Origin: an uncultured Aquimarina sp.
GTDB lineage: Bacteria; Bacteroidota; Bacteroidia; Flavobacteriales; Flavobacteriaceae
Direction: 5' to 3'
Assembly: GCA_947496355.1 (NCBI GenBank)
Contig: CANMCO010000003.1
Span: 124,001-188,000 of the forward strand
DNA length: 64,000 nucleotides
Positions within the stretch are counted from its first letter, which is position 1, and the number at the start of each line of letters is the position of its first letter. Both the position numbers and the translations under genes were made by a program. The notes under the pieces were generated by a model. That model did not search any database. It had not been told where the DNA came from and saw only the letters and a program-made list of their open reading frames with translations. Below are positions 20,501-30,433 of this stretch, piece after piece.

Positions 20501-20998
20501 GCCATAAATACTAATAATGGCGTACCCGATTATTATGTGGATTTAAGAGATTTTATGAATTATAGGTTCAACACTAGCAACCCAGATATCTCCATATCTA
20601 ATTCTGGATTTACAGGATTAGACGGAGATTATTGGGTGGCAAAAAATGAAGAGAATTTTGTGATGGTGTCCAAGTATAAAGGGTTTGCAATTTATTTCAG
20701 TAATTCTAGTACGGCACCTAATTGTAATGGCAGATTGTTTTCTTCAACATTAGATATGAAAACTACTGGAGCAAAAATATATCCTAACCCTTCTGAAGGT
20801 GACATACTAACAATTTCAAACATTCCACAATCAAATACAACGCTCGAAATTAAGGATGTTCAAGGAAAAACTGTCTTACGAAGATCAATTCTTGATACCA
20901 ATGTTACAATTGATATTTCTGAGCTAGAAGCGGGTTTATATATCATTATTGTTAGAGGATATAAATACAAAGAAATGTCAAGACTTTTAAAGAAGTAA
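17576..20998 (+). CDS. Secreted GH5 + beta-helix + CBM6 multimodular enzyme with T9SS signal
   Basis: A 1140-residue secreted protein. Residues 15-31 are a signal peptide. Residues about 35-340 are a GH5 glycoside hydrolase (GH5_2-like) with acid/base Glu173 in YNEP and nucleophile Glu259 in ATEWG. After a Gly/Asn-rich linker, residues about 353-680 form a right-handed beta-helix of the pectate-lyase/alginate-lyase type. Then come a bacterial Ig-like domain (about 685-775), a CBM6 (about 785-910), an unnamed Cys-bounded domain (924-1048) shared with the next two proteins, and a T9SS C-terminal domain (about 1067-1140, starting IYPNP). The GH5 family cuts beta-1,4-glucans and related polymers. 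A second polymer for the beta-helix is likely, but its class is uncertain. Confidence 0.85.
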   Translation: MKMRVNYLYGLQSKSKHLFFIFLIVSLSICGQTIVQKHGRLRVNGNKIVNKSNVPTSLAGNSLFWSNAGDTSDFYNAETVNHLSNDWNSSIIRVAMGVKESWDGGTGYVDSPEAQKIKIRKVIDAAIANGIYVIIDWHTHEAERYQAEAIEFFTEMASLYGDKDNIIYEIYNEPIGQSWSQIKSYANAVIAGIRSKDPNNLVIVGSSTWSQDVDIASNDPIDDANTAYTLHFYAGTHGQGLRNKAITAMNNGIALFATEWGSVNADGNGSSNISETEIWMSFFKENNISHVNWAVSDKPEGASVVKSGQGVNGLKNNELTETGIFIKDIIKNWSSDNGGGNPPNQGGVINCNTVDCILNAMKNAKPGDEIIIASGTYIAPEKVSVGGRAARFLSQKDGTSSKPIIIRGKNASNPPILKGPDGRYDGYVMRIMGDYWKIEDLILEEGSKGLVFDTANHGVIKNVTVRELGEEGIHLRDGSSNNLVKNCKVYNTGIKKPGIGEGLYVGSDKGQHDDYDRDCNNNTIEGCIVGPNVTAEGVDVKEGTKNTIIRNCTFSAKGISGENSADAFIDLKGAYAFVYNNTFNLDGSNIINSGVDFLDRGTGYNTGYRNAIFDNTFNLQGRGSEIQTARKKQGNPTEIHVWNNTRNPNTPDFPISDGSLNFITQSCPSWNIVPCEGGGSNLPPSISITSPNDGDEFTKGSNIEIKANASDNDGTVVKVEFFNNNNKIGEDTSAPFQYTITNANAGTYKLTTKAIDDDGADTTSQQISITVQEEPLGGCTGNGSPITSRIQAEDYCDMFGIRTQNTSDSGGGLNVGWIDMGDFIDYRVNIPETSQYKVAYRVASKFSSGEVDFRVNNSSLGKKAIPNTGGWQVWRTIKTTVNLSAGSQTIRLFASGPRWNINWFTLTKVDGPGNPDPDPNPDTCDFGTPLSSSLPAFDQASYDNVHVLGNNGPDFSNFRRFRINWNPNQNGLYQFAINTNNGVPDYYVDLRDFMNYRFNTSNPDISISNSGFTGLDGDYWVAKNEENFVMVSKYKGFAIYFSNSSTAPNCNGRLFSSTLDMKTTGAKIYPNPSEGDILTISNIPQSNTTLEIKDVQGKTVLRRSILDTNVTIDISELEAGLYIIIVRGYKYKEMSRLLKK

Positions 20999-21021
20999 AA
21001 TCAGTCAAACATCTTTTAAAA

Positions 21022-21048
21022 AACCGGGTAAAACGTATTTACCCGGTT
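21022..21048 (+). terminator. Intergenic hairpin, possible partial terminator
   Basis: AACCGGGTAAA and TTTACCCGGTT form a perfect 11-bp stem with a 5-nt loop between the first and second enzyme genes. No T run follows, so it may be an RNA-stability or partial-termination element rather than a full terminator. Confidence 0.5.
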
Positions 21049-21070
21049 AATATAACTAAACACCCAAAAT

Positions 21071-22906
21071 ATGATTCTTTTCACACAAAGAGGCCTGATG
21101 TCAATGGTTTCGCTATTCGTAACTGTTACTTTTTTTGCACAAAATTCTGTATATCAAAATGATTTTGATCATCTACCAACAGGACAATACAATGAAGAAG
21201 AAATGAAAGAAGCCTTAGGTGCACATTTTTGTAAAGGTGCCGATGAAGGAAGGGTTTCTATTACTCAATTTCCAGGAAGAGGAAACGTACTAAAAGTAAA
21301 ATATCCAAAAGGAAAAGTGAAGACCAATGACAGTGGTATGCATACCAAAGTCTATTGGGATAACTATGAATCTTTTGATGAATTATATTTTAGTTATCGA
21401 GTATATATCCCTGAAGATTTTGAATTTAGAGCTGGAGCTAAATTACCAGGATTGGCGTATCAAACAAGAGATAGAAATATGTCTCTACGTTTGATGTGGA
21501 GAAAAGATGGTCTTTTAGAATTTTATAATCATTTTGATACTAGACCAACATGGGGCGGTTGGACGGCTTCTGTAAACTGGAGTTTGTTGGATCCTTATGA
21601 TGAGCCGGGAGGACCACAACCAGATCAGGTAAAACTGAAAAAGGGTGCTTGGAACCATATAGAAGTTTACCATAAATTAAATACCCCAGGAAAAAGGGAT
21701 GGAATTATGCGCGGTTGGTTGAATGGGCAGTTAGCAATAGATATTACAAATAATCAAGATTATCGTCAAAATGACCAAGGTGATATAGGGATGAATAACA
21801 TCTATTTATCTACTTTTTTTGGAGGCAGTAGCAATGATTATAAGCCTACCAAAGATTTGTATGCTTATTTTGACGATTTTATAGTATCAAAAACTAGAAT
21901 AGGGAATGATTCTGGAGGAAATAATAATGAATCTTTTAGCATTTCTTTCAAAACTCCTTCCACAGATTTAACGGTTGAAGAGGGCTATGATCTCGAAGTT
22001 GAGGTTGATGCAAAAGATAGCAAAGGATCTATAAGAGAAGTCAAGCTATACATTAATGATGCTTTTGTAAGAAGAGAACGAAGAGTACCTTACACATGGG
22101 GGCACGAAGGATCACCCAACCCTGAAGAGTTAAATGGACTTTCAAGTGGTGAATATGTTATTAAAGCGATAGCAATTAATAGCAATGGTAAAAGCGAGGA
22201 AGCTATGTTCAAGCTTACGGTTAAAACCAATGATGCTTGCTCATTTTTACTTCCCGATACCAAGGGGCTTCAGCCTTTAGATAATGTACTTTATAATTAT
22301 GTTCATATTATGGGTGCCGGTAGCCCCCAGTTTTTAAGAAACTTTGTGAATTTTTCTGCGAAGTGGAATCCTAAGTATGACTCCTTGTTTAAGTTTGCCG
22401 TCCAAACTAATGATGGTACTCCTGATTGGTATGTAGATTTTAGTAAAACAGCAACATTTCAACTTAAAGATGCCAAACCAGAAATCACTCTTCGTAATAC
22501 CGGATTTGAAGGGTTAGACGATAGTTATTGGGTAACCATGCAAAATAATGATCTGGTATTAAAATCGAAAAGTAGTCAAAAACTTATTTGTTTTAGTAAT
22601 TCTTCTCAACCTCCGGTATGCATGAGAGGAAAAAGTCAAAAAGTAATTTCGATTCATAATACTCGAAAGGTTGTATTGAATGAAAACCCTGTAAGAGATA
22701 TCCTTGCTTTAAAAGAACTACCTCTCTCAGCGTATAGAGTAAATATATATGCCCTTGATGGAAATATGGTTTTTTCTAACCCCGTTTCAATAAAACAATC
22801 TAATCTAGAAGTGAAGGTGAATGAACTACCTAGTGGCCTGTATTTCTTAGAGATTCTTTCTCATCAACAGGATGCCATTAAAACAAAATTTGTTAAAAAT
22901 AAATAA
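21071..22906 (+). CDS. Secreted PL14-like polysaccharide lyase with T9SS signal
   Basis: A 611-residue secreted protein: a signal peptide ending FFAQ, then residues about 30-270 in a beta-jelly-roll matching polysaccharide lyase family 14-like domains (AGAKLPGLAYQ, SLRLMWRKDG, KGAWNHIEVYHKLNTPGKRDG, STFFGGSSNDYKP, YFDDFIVS). PL14 enzymes cleave alginate or glucuronan by beta-elimination; the exact substrate is not visible. An Ig-like domain (about 295-385), the shared Cys-bounded domain (390-517) and a T9SS domain follow. The first Pro of the usual YPNP motif in the T9SS domain is replaced (LNENPV). It is the middle gene of the three-enzyme locus. Confidence 0.8.
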   Translation: MILFTQRGLMSMVSLFVTVTFFAQNSVYQNDFDHLPTGQYNEEEMKEALGAHFCKGADEGRVSITQFPGRGNVLKVKYPKGKVKTNDSGMHTKVYWDNYESFDELYFSYRVYIPEDFEFRAGAKLPGLAYQTRDRNMSLRLMWRKDGLLEFYNHFDTRPTWGGWTASVNWSLLDPYDEPGGPQPDQVKLKKGAWNHIEVYHKLNTPGKRDGIMRGWLNGQLAIDITNNQDYRQNDQGDIGMNNIYLSTFFGGSSNDYKPTKDLYAYFDDFIVSKTRIGNDSGGNNNESFSISFKTPSTDLTVEEGYDLEVEVDAKDSKGSIREVKLYINDAFVRRERRVPYTWGHEGSPNPEELNGLSSGEYVIKAIAINSNGKSEEAMFKLTVKTNDACSFLLPDTKGLQPLDNVLYNYVHIMGAGSPQFLRNFVNFSAKWNPKYDSLFKFAVQTNDGTPDWYVDFSKTATFQLKDAKPEITLRNTGFEGLDDSYWVTMQNNDLVLKSKSSQKLICFSNSSQPPVCMRGKSQKVISIHNTRKVVLNENPVRDILALKELPLSAYRVNIYALDGNMVFSNPVSIKQSNLEVKVNELPSGLYFLEILSHQQDAIKTKFVKNK

Positions 22907-23044
22907 CTCCTAAAAGAGTCTAGAAAAGTACTTACATAATCGATAGAACTGTCTAGTCGTCAACGTAACAACACAAAAATCTAAAAACAAGATGTATTAG
23001 ACGACAATAAAAATGTCAAAAACACAAACTAACACAAATTAGCA

Positions 23045-26000
23045 ATGAAAGTAACACTCACAACAATCAATGGGTTAAAAATTATGGTAGTAGTACTGCT
23101 GTCCATAATTTCAGTCTCAAAAGCGCAGAATTGCACTAATAGCAGATTAATTATTGACCAAAATTTTAGTAAATACAATGGTCAAAACAAAGAGTATTCG
23201 TTAAACATACTCAAAGATGATTTTCAAAGAGTTTCGGCTAGAACCTCTGGAGAAATTAGAGGAATTGGTGGAAATTGGCCACAAGAAACTAGAGTAATAA
23301 ACGGAGCATTAAGAGCACAGTATACCAAAAATGCAGCAAGTGCCAGAACTGGAGGCTTTATTTTTGATAGTTCTTTTGATGGAGCCGAAGAGGCAACCCT
23401 TGAATACCGTGTGAAATTTGATAAGAATTTCACTTGGGCAACAGGAGGAAAACTTCCTGGATTGGGAGGAGCTTCAACCGAAAATGGTGGAATTCCTGCC
23501 GGCTGTACACAAAACCAATCCGTAATCAAAAATGCATTTTCCTGCCGATTAATGTGGAGAAGAAATAGAGATCAGACTCAACCACCTTATCTAATTGTGT
23601 ATCCTTATTTACCCAATAGAGATACTAGGTGTGGAGGAAATATCACTTTTATTAGAAATATTAAAAAAGATAAGTGGTACACCATAAAACAATATATCAA
23701 ACTAAATAAACCCGGTAGTAAAAATGGTGTTTTGAAAATGTATGTAGATGGGGAACTTAAACTAGAGAAAAATGATATAGAATATAGGTTGCCAGGAAAA
23801 GGAAACGTAAAAATTAACTCTTTGGTAATGCACACTTATCGAGGAGGAAATCGGACAGATCCTGTCTGGTGGTCACCAAATACAGATTATGCATATTTTG
23901 ATGATGTAAAGGTTTGGACTAATTGTTCAGGAAACAATAGTGGCGGAGGCGGTAACCAATCTCCTACAGTATCAATTACGAGCCCTAATCAGGACAACTA
24001 TAATGCAGGTAGTGATGTTTCTGTAACAATTAATGCAAACGATTCTGATGGCAGTATCACAAAACATGAAGTATTCGTAAATGGAACATTAGTAGACACT
24101 GATGGGGCTAATTATACACCGCATCCTATAGCTAATCTACAAGAAGGGAATTACACCGTTAAAGTTGTAGTTACCGATAATGACGGAGCTAGAGGTGAAG
24201 CTACCAAAAGCTTTACCGTAGGTAACTCTAATGGTGGAGGAGATACAGGTGGAGAAGGAGAAAATTGTGTGGCCGTAGAAAGAAATGGTGTGGTAGCCGT
24301 AGAAGCAGAAGATTTTACAAGTCAATCAAAAACTTCTAAAAGAAAATGGTATGTACAAAACGGAAGTACTAATACTCCCAGACCAGATCCGGATGGCTCT
24401 CATGCGGGTTCTTCAAGTAAAAAGAAATATATAGAAGTATTGCCAGATACTCGAGTTACTCATGATGATCAGTTAATAACAGGAGAAAACTTTTCAGAAA
24501 ACCCTGGTCAGCTAGGAGTTCTTAATTATAAAATTAAATTTAACAACCCTGGTAGATATTATGTTTGGGTAAGAGCATATTCTACGGGTAGTGAGGATAA
24601 TGGTGTTCACGTTGGCCTTAATGGTAATTGGCCGGCGTCTGGTAAAAAGATGCAATGGTGTCAAGGGAAGAACAAGTGGACCTGGGAGAGTAAGCAAAGA
24701 ACCGATGCAAATCATTGTGGAGAGGAAAGAAAGATATATCTGGATATTCCGTCTGCAGGGATTCATACAGTATCATTTTCTATGAGAGAAGATGGTTTTG
24801 AGTTCGATAAATTTGTGTTATCGAAAATGTATACTAAACCATCTGGGGATGGCCCGGCTACACAATTAGCAGATTGCACAGATGGTGGTGGAGGCAATAA
24901 TAGCAATGCATCCATTACAGGTGAGCGAAAAAAATGGCACAAAGTTACCTTAACTTTTAATGGGCCAAATTCTTCAGAAACGTCTAATGATAATCCATTT
25001 CTAAATTATCGTTTAAATGTAACGTTTACACATCAAAGTGGTTCACCATCATATGTCGTACCAGGATACTACGCTGCAGATGGAAATGCCGCACAAACTT
25101 CTGCTACTAGTGGTAATAAATGGCGCGTTCATTTTGCACCAGATAAAACAGGTAGTTGGAACTATAAAGTTTCTTTTAGAAAAGGAAATAACGTTGCCGT
25201 AAATGATGGGGTCAATGCCGGGAATGTTGCTGGGTTTATGAATGGAGAGACTGGATCATTTAATATTACTGCTTCAAATAAATCTGGTAGAGATTTTAGA
25301 GCAAAAGGTCGTTTACAGTATGTAGGTGAGCATTATTTACGTTTTGCCGAAACTGGTGAGTATATGATCAAACAAGGACCGGATTCTCCAGAGAACTTAT
25401 TTGCATATAATGATTTTGACAATACGCCTAATTCGGGTAATCGAAGAAAAAATTTCAATCCTCATAAGGGAGATTGGAACAGTGGAGACCCCACTTGGAA
25501 GAGTGGTAAAGGAAAAGGGTTGATCGGAGCTGTAAACTATATTGCTAGTGAAGGACTAAACTCTATGTCTTTCTTGACAATGAATATCAATGGTGACGAT
25601 GAAAATGTATACCCATACACTGCTTCAAATCAACGTACCCGAATGGATGTTTCTAAATTAGCACAATGGGCTATTGTGATTGAGCATATGCAGAAGAATG
25701 GAATTTTTGCACATTTCAAAACGCAAGAAACTGAAAATGAAACATTACTGGATAACGGTAATACAAGTACACAACGTAAATTATATTATCGTGAACTAAT
25801 TGCAAGATTTGGTCACAACTTGGCGCTTAACTGGAACTTAGGAGAAGAAAATGGAGGAGGACCACAAGCGGTTGATCAATCACCTGCTCAGGAAAGAGCA
25901 ATGGCAGAATATTTTTATAAAAATGATCCTTATCGTCACCATGTGGTTATACATAAGCACCCAAATGACTTTCCTGAATATTTACTAGGGAATCAATCAA

Positions 26001-27955
26001 GACTTACTGGTTTTTCTTTACAAACTAATAAATCTGATTTCACTAATGTTTTTGGGAAAGTAAAAGAAGGAATTGATAAATCCAGAAATCAAGGTAAGAA
26101 ATGGGCAATTGCTTGTGATGAACCAGGTGATGCTCGTCAGGCACTTCGACCAGATAATAATGCAGGAAATTCACACACAGATGGAAGAAAAAATGCGCTG
26201 TGGGGAACTTTACTTGCAGGAGGATGGGGTAATGAGTGGTATTTCGGATATGAGCAAGCGCATTCAGATCTTTCTCTACAAGATTTTAGAAGTCGTGATA
26301 AATGGTGGGACTATGCACGTTATGCCATCCGATTCTTTGATATAACAAATCTTCCTTTGACTCAGATGCGAAATAATAATTCGCTGTCTTCAAGTAATAA
26401 TGATTATTGCTATGCAAAACAAGGAGAAGCTTATGTTGTATACCTTAAAAACGGAGGTTCAACAAATCTTAACCTAAATGGTCAAAGTGGAAGTTATACT
26501 GTAAAATGGTATGATCCCCGTAATGGAGGTACCCTTAAAAATGGTTCTGTAACCAGTATCAATGGTGGTGGTAATAGATCTCTAGGAAATGCTCCTAACA
26601 ATGGAGGTAAAGATTGGGTAATATTAGTTACGAAAAATGGTACTAATCCAGGTGAAAATGAAGCCCCAGAAGTATCATTTGCGACTCCATCTGAAAATAC
26701 AACTGTTCAAGAAGGATATACAAGTTTTGAAGTAACTGTAAATGCTAATGATAGTGATGGCTCTGTTAGTAATGTGAAACTGTATATTGATGGAACGTTA
26801 GTACGTCAGGAAAGCATAGCTCCTTATGAATGGGGAATGGGAGACAATGCTGGTGAATTACTGGGGTTATCCGTGGGGAATCATATTATAAAGGCAGAGG
26901 TTACTGATAACGATGGAGCAAAAGCAGAAGCCACGTTTACATTAAAGGTAGAAAGTGAAGTCTCTACTGTCGATCCAGTTGTTTCTTTCATTAATCCATC
27001 AGGAAACTTAACCGTGCAAGAAGGATACGATATAGAAGTTGAAGCAAATGCGACAGACGCCGACGGAACGATAAATAACATTAAGTTGTATGTCAATAAT
27101 ACACTGGTAAGACAAGAAAGTATAGCTCCATATACTTGGGGACATGATGGTTCTCCAAACCCAGCAGAGGTGAATGGGCTTTCTGTAGGAACGTATACCT
27201 TCAAAGCAGTAGCAACAGATAATGATGGTAATACTGCACAAGATACGTTTACTTTAACGGTACAAAGTACTGATGAAGGTGGTAATAATGGAAATTGTTC
27301 CTTCGGGACACCGGTTTCTATTGGTATTCCTGCAATGGATAATGTTTCATATGGGTACGTTTATGTTTTAGGACAAGGAGGTCCTAACCTTAGTAATTTC
27401 AGAAAATTTTCAATCAATTGGGACCCCACTTATAATGGACTATACAAGTTTGCCATTAATACGGATAATGGATTTCCAGATTGGTATGTAGACTTCTCGG
27501 ATACGATGAGCTATCAATTAAAGAATACTAAGCCAGAAGTAACTTTAATGAATACTGGTTTCACTGGATTAGATGGATCTTATTGGGTAGCTCAAGATGA
27601 TAATAGTTTTGTATTGGTATCCAAAGATCGTGGATTTACTCTTTACTTTAGCAATTCTACTCAGGCGCCTTCTTGTTCTAATAGACAAAGTAAGATTTCC
27701 GTTTCAAAAAATAATTTTCAAAACATCGTATTGCATCCAAATCCGGTTAAGAGTGATGTATTATCGATTGGAGGTCTTGAAAATCATGAAGTATCGATAC
27801 AAGTCTATAGTATAGTTGGTCGTAGAGTTTTACAAAAAAAGACAAAAGGTGTGAAGGTGTATCAATTACCTGTAGAATATTTAGAATCAGGTAGTTATAT
27901 CCTGGATATACAAGGTAATGGTATTCGTAAATCATTTCACTTTATAAAAGAGTAA
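23045..27955 (+). CDS. Secreted PL14-like lyase fused to a DUF5060-type glycosidase, T9SS signal
   Basis: A 1636-residue secreted protein. After the signal peptide come a PL14-like lyase domain (about 30-300, GGKLPGLGG, SCRLMWRRN, HTYRGGNRTDPVWW), an Ig-like domain (about 308-395), a galactose-binding/CBM-like module beginning VAVEAEDF (about 408-600), and a DUF5060 domain from about 622. A TIM-barrel glycosidase follows with candidate catalytic Glu934/Glu935 (LGEENGG) and Glu1026 (CDEPGDA) and a collagen-binding-like end. Then there are two nearly identical Ig-like domains (about 1205-1400), the shared Cys-bounded domain (1418-1544) and a T9SS domain (HPNPV). A lyase and a hydrolase in one chain suggest sequential attack on one polymer. 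No family number can be fixed for the glycosidase. Confidence 0.8.
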   Translation: MKVTLTTINGLKIMVVVLLSIISVSKAQNCTNSRLIIDQNFSKYNGQNKEYSLNILKDDFQRVSARTSGEIRGIGGNWPQETRVINGALRAQYTKNAASARTGGFIFDSSFDGAEEATLEYRVKFDKNFTWATGGKLPGLGGASTENGGIPAGCTQNQSVIKNAFSCRLMWRRNRDQTQPPYLIVYPYLPNRDTRCGGNITFIRNIKKDKWYTIKQYIKLNKPGSKNGVLKMYVDGELKLEKNDIEYRLPGKGNVKINSLVMHTYRGGNRTDPVWWSPNTDYAYFDDVKVWTNCSGNNSGGGGNQSPTVSITSPNQDNYNAGSDVSVTINANDSDGSITKHEVFVNGTLVDTDGANYTPHPIANLQEGNYTVKVVVTDNDGARGEATKSFTVGNSNGGGDTGGEGENCVAVERNGVVAVEAEDFTSQSKTSKRKWYVQNGSTNTPRPDPDGSHAGSSSKKKYIEVLPDTRVTHDDQLITGENFSENPGQLGVLNYKIKFNNPGRYYVWVRAYSTGSEDNGVHVGLNGNWPASGKKMQWCQGKNKWTWESKQRTDANHCGEERKIYLDIPSAGIHTVSFSMREDGFEFDKFVLSKMYTKPSGDGPATQLADCTDGGGGNNSNASITGERKKWHKVTLTFNGPNSSETSNDNPFLNYRLNVTFTHQSGSPSYVVPGYYAADGNAAQTSATSGNKWRVHFAPDKTGSWNYKVSFRKGNNVAVNDGVNAGNVAGFMNGETGSFNITASNKSGRDFRAKGRLQYVGEHYLRFAETGEYMIKQGPDSPENLFAYNDFDNTPNSGNRRKNFNPHKGDWNSGDPTWKSGKGKGLIGAVNYIASEGLNSMSFLTMNINGDDENVYPYTASNQRTRMDVSKLAQWAIVIEHMQKNGIFAHFKTQETENETLLDNGNTSTQRKLYYRELIARFGHNLALNWNLGEENGGGPQAVDQSPAQERAMAEYFYKNDPYRHHVVIHKHPNDFPEYLLGNQSRLTGFSLQTNKSDFTNVFGKVKEGIDKSRNQGKKWAIACDEPGDARQALRPDNNAGNSHTDGRKNALWGTLLAGGWGNEWYFGYEQAHSDLSLQDFRSRDKWWDYARYAIRFFDITNLPLTQMRNNNSLSSSNNDYCYAKQGEAYVVYLKNGGSTNLNLNGQSGSYTVKWYDPRNGGTLKNGSVTSINGGGNRSLGNAPNNGGKDWVILVTKNGTNPGENEAPEVSFATPSENTTVQEGYTSFEVTVNANDSDGSVSNVKLYIDGTLVRQESIAPYEWGMGDNAGELLGLSVGNHIIKAEVTDNDGAKAEATFTLKVESEVSTVDPVVSFINPSGNLTVQEGYDIEVEANATDADGTINNIKLYVNNTLVRQESIAPYTWGHDGSPNPAEVNGLSVGTYTFKAVATDNDGNTAQDTFTLTVQSTDEGGNNGNCSFGTPVSIGIPAMDNVSYGYVYVLGQGGPNLSNFRKFSINWDPTYNGLYKFAINTDNGFPDWYVDFSDTMSYQLKNTKPEVTLMNTGFTGLDGSYWVAQDDNSFVLVSKDRGFTLYFSNSTQAPSCSNRQSKISVSKNNFQNIVLHPNPVKSDVLSIGGLENHEVSIQVYSIVGRRVLQKKTKGVKVYQLPVEYLESGSYILDIQGNGIRKSFHFIKE

Positions 27956-27972
27956 ACCTATATTAACTCAAT

Positions 27973-28010
27973 AAAAAGGCTGCCTGAATTACTTTTTAGG
28001 TGGCCTTTTT
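27973..28010 (+). terminator. Rho-independent terminator after the enzyme genes
   Basis: AAAAAGGCTGCCT (27973-27985) pairs with AGGTGGCCTTTTT (27998-28010) over 13 bp with two G-U pairs, followed by more T residues. It closes the polysaccharide locus. Confidence 0.8.
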
Positions 28011-28184
28011 TATATTCATCAGAGAGTTTCTAGAGTACAATAACTTCGTTATTATATCTTAATTGTTTGGTTTAATGAGGCTTTTGTGGTATATATATTA
28101 TAGTATTATATTGCATTGTATAAAGAAATTAGAAATCGATGATGATTTCATTTCAAGTCATCTCTTAAAAATATAAATCATAAA

Positions 28185-29162
28185 ATGAGTAAAGCATCCT
28201 TTATAAAAGAATTAACCTTACCTGCTGTAGCTGCACCAATGTTTTTAATATCTGGACCTCAATTAGTTATTGAGTGTTGTAAGAATGGAATTGTAGGGAC
28301 TTTTCCAGCATTAAATCAACGAACTTCTGAAGGGTTTGAAGAATGGCTTATTGAGATAAAAAAGGCACTTTCGGATTTTGAAAAAGAAACAGGTAAAAAA
28401 GCTGCGCCATTTGGTGTTAATCTAATTGTTCATCATTCAAATCCAAGATTAAATGCAGATCTAGCCTTGTGCGTTAAACATAAGGTTCCACTAATTATCA
28501 CATCGCTGGGTGCTATCTCAGAATTGGTAAATACTGTTCACAATTATGGTGGATTAGTGTTTCATGATGTCATCAAAAAACGTCATGCCGAAAAGGCTAA
28601 TGAAGCGGGAGTAGATGGATTAATTCTTGTTGCAGCTGGAGCCGGTGGGCATGCAGGAACTATAAACCCTATGCCATTAGTTTCAGAAATTAAAAAATTC
28701 TTTAAGAAAACCATATTGCTTTCTGGTTGCATTAGTACGGGACAAGATATCGCTTCTGCTATGCAAATGGGTGCGGATTTGGCATATATGGGAACCCGTT
28801 TTATTAATACCGAAGAAAGTAAAGCACCAAAAGAATATAGAGATATGATTATAGATTGCGGAGCAAGTGATATTGTTTATACGGCAGCTGTTTCTGGTGT
28901 TTCTGCAAACTTTTTGGGACCAAGTTTGAATGCTATGGGTATTACTGAGGAAATGTTAAAACGGAAGGATAAAGTAGATTTTGGAGAAGAATTAACGGTC
29001 AATGAAAACGAGGCTAAAGCTTGGGCTACCATTTGGTCTGCTGGTCAAGGTGTAGCTACTATTAGCAACTCACTAAGTGTACATGATTTAGTTTCGGATT
29101 TAAAAACCGAATTCAAAATAGCCATTAAAGAGCAGTGTAAACTATTAGAAACGTATAAATAA
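28185..29162 (+). CDS. Nitronate monooxygenase (NPD family)
   Basis: A 325-residue FMN-dependent TIM-barrel protein of the 2-nitropropane dioxygenase/FabK-like family. It shows the N-terminal PAVAAPMFLISGPQL, the GAGGHAGTINP phosphate-binding stretch, SGCISTGQDIASAMQMGADLAYMGTRF and a VSGVSANFLGPSL segment. The family oxidises nitronates such as propionate-3-nitronate. It is the last host gene before the island; the left copy of the integration repeat lies 86 bp after its stop. Confidence 0.9.
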   Translation: MSKASFIKELTLPAVAAPMFLISGPQLVIECCKNGIVGTFPALNQRTSEGFEEWLIEIKKALSDFEKETGKKAAPFGVNLIVHHSNPRLNADLALCVKHKVPLIITSLGAISELVNTVHNYGGLVFHDVIKKRHAEKANEAGVDGLILVAAGAGGHAGTINPMPLVSEIKKFFKKTILLSGCISTGQDIASAMQMGADLAYMGTRFINTEESKAPKEYRDMIIDCGASDIVYTAAVSGVSANFLGPSLNAMGITEEMLKRKDKVDFGEELTVNENEAKAWATIWSAGQGVATISNSLSVHDLVSDLKTEFKIAIKEQCKLLETYK

Positions 29163-29247
29163 TAACCGGCACAGTATATAATTATAGTCAATACACAAAC
29201 TTTTATGAATCGATTATGTTGATACTATTTTTGAGGAATAAAGAAAA

Positions 29248-29267
29248 TCTATTTTCCAATACAGAAA
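29248..29267. repeat. Left attachment-site repeat (attL-type)
   Basis: TCTATTTTCCAATACAGAAA, identical to the 20 bp at the end of mnmE 31.4 kb to the right. On the minus strand it reads as the coding end FCIGK and stop of mnmE, without the gene. Confidence 0.85.
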
Positions 29268-29330
29268 GTATTATATCAATAAAATAAGTAGTTTACTTCG
29301 GGTGAGGTACAAATAGGGTACAAGTTTAAG

Positions 29331-30341
29331 CTAATTTTCTTTATATAGATTATGTGCTCTTTCTAATTTTTTCCGGATTCTTGTTCTAAGTTTTTCTGGT
29401 TTAAGTACTTCAATTGAGTCTCCAAAACCCAAAATCATACGTTCCAATTCAAAATTGATTTGAACAAGAATATTAAAAATTACTCCGTTATTGTCTTCTT
29501 TTATAATCCGTTGTGAACTATGAAAAGGTTTGGTAATTACATAAGGAGCATTTTGTTTATCTACCCAAAATTGAATGCGCTGAGCCCTAGAATTTGAGAC
29601 TGTTACGCCAATAATATCCTTGTAATATTTATCTCCATCAAATTTCTCATTCAAGTAAGGGATAGTAGTATCAAAATCAATGTCGATAATCCTATCTAAT
29701 GCTAAATTTACGATGGGCTTCTTTGTTGAAGACTTACCAACTAAGAACCAACGATTATTAAATTCTTTTAGAATAAATGGATGAAAAACAATTTCAGAAG
29801 CTTGTTGTGCTTTGAAAGACTGATATTTTATTTTTAAAACTATCTTTTTTAGAATGGCTTGGTATAAAATATCCAGATGCTCTAATCCTTTTAATTTTTC
29901 GTTTTTATCTAGATGAATTACAGAAGCTTGTTGTGTCTTTTCTGTATATACCTTGTCCTCCAATCTTTGGATAATACCTCCTAATTCAGAGAATAATGAA
30001 AAGTCCTTAAACTGTTTTAACATTTCAACAGTTTCAGATAGTACATTCATGTCATTTTCAGTTAATGGGATATCCGTAATGGAATAATCTTCATCTGCAT
30101 ATTGATAATACTTCTTGTCATATACCTCGATAGGTGCATTATAACCCAATTTATCACTACGCATCATTTGGATATCTAATTGCACGGTGCGTTTGCTTAC
30201 ATTCACATCTCTCCCTTCATACTCATATAAAGCATCAGAGCAAGCTTCAATAAGATCATCTAAGGTCCAGTTACGGTTGTTATTTTGCAAACACTTATCA
30301 ATGGTTTTATAACGTATTAGTGCATTCTTGTTTTGTGCCAT
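29331..30341 (-). CDS. WYL-domain transcriptional regulator
   Basis: A 336-residue protein (an ATG at 30347 would add two residues). Residues about 1-75 form an HTH/winged domain of the type placed before WYL (IRYKTIDKCLQNNNRNWTLDDLIEAC, DVNVSKRTVQLDIQMM). Residues about 150-230 form the WYL domain (VLKIKYQSFKAQ, FHPFILKEFNNRWFLVGKS), followed by the WCX-type C-terminal region (FELERMILGFGDSIEVLKPEKLR). WYL domains bind small or nucleic-acid ligands, and such regulators often sit beside RNA-repair and defence genes. It is divergent from the 30.4-kb gene, with a 21-bp palindrome in between that recurs upstream of rtcB and of a tRNA-like RNA, so it is the likely regulator of the island's RNA-repair genes. 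Confidence 0.85.
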   Translation of the reverse strand: MAQNKNALIRYKTIDKCLQNNNRNWTLDDLIEACSDALYEYEGRDVNVSKRTVQLDIQMMRSDKLGYNAPIEVYDKKYYQYADEDYSITDIPLTENDMNVLSETVEMLKQFKDFSLFSELGGIIQRLEDKVYTEKTQQASVIHLDKNEKLKGLEHLDILYQAILKKIVLKIKYQSFKAQQASEIVFHPFILKEFNNRWFLVGKSSTKKPIVNLALDRIIDIDFDTTIPYLNEKFDGDKYYKDIIGVTVSNSRAQRIQFWVDKQNAPYVITKPFHSSQRIIKEDNNGVIFNILVQINFELERMILGFGDSIEVLKPEKLRTRIRKKLERAHNLYKEN

Positions 30342-30378
30342 TTTCAAATATTTTTGGAAAAATAGAGATTATTTATTT

Positions 30379-30415
30379 CTGCGCAAAATGATTGCGTAGA
30401 AAGATTCAACCTTTG
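30379..30415 (+). promoter_or_regulatory. Palindromic operator and promoter, copy 1
   Basis: CTGCGCA-N7-TGCGTAG at 30379-30399 is followed after 8 nt by a -7 element AACCTTTG at 30408-30415. The palindrome covers the place of the -33 element. The same arrangement with the same spacing occurs at 31148 and 40706. It lies between the divergent WYL gene and the 30.4-kb gene. Confidence 0.75.
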
Positions 30416-30433
30416 TATTGTAATTAAAAAGAA

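Noticed and set aside
17027..28010. Classical polysaccharide utilisation locus with SusC/SusD
   Set aside because: No TonB-dependent transporter or SusD-like lipoprotein gene is present in the window.
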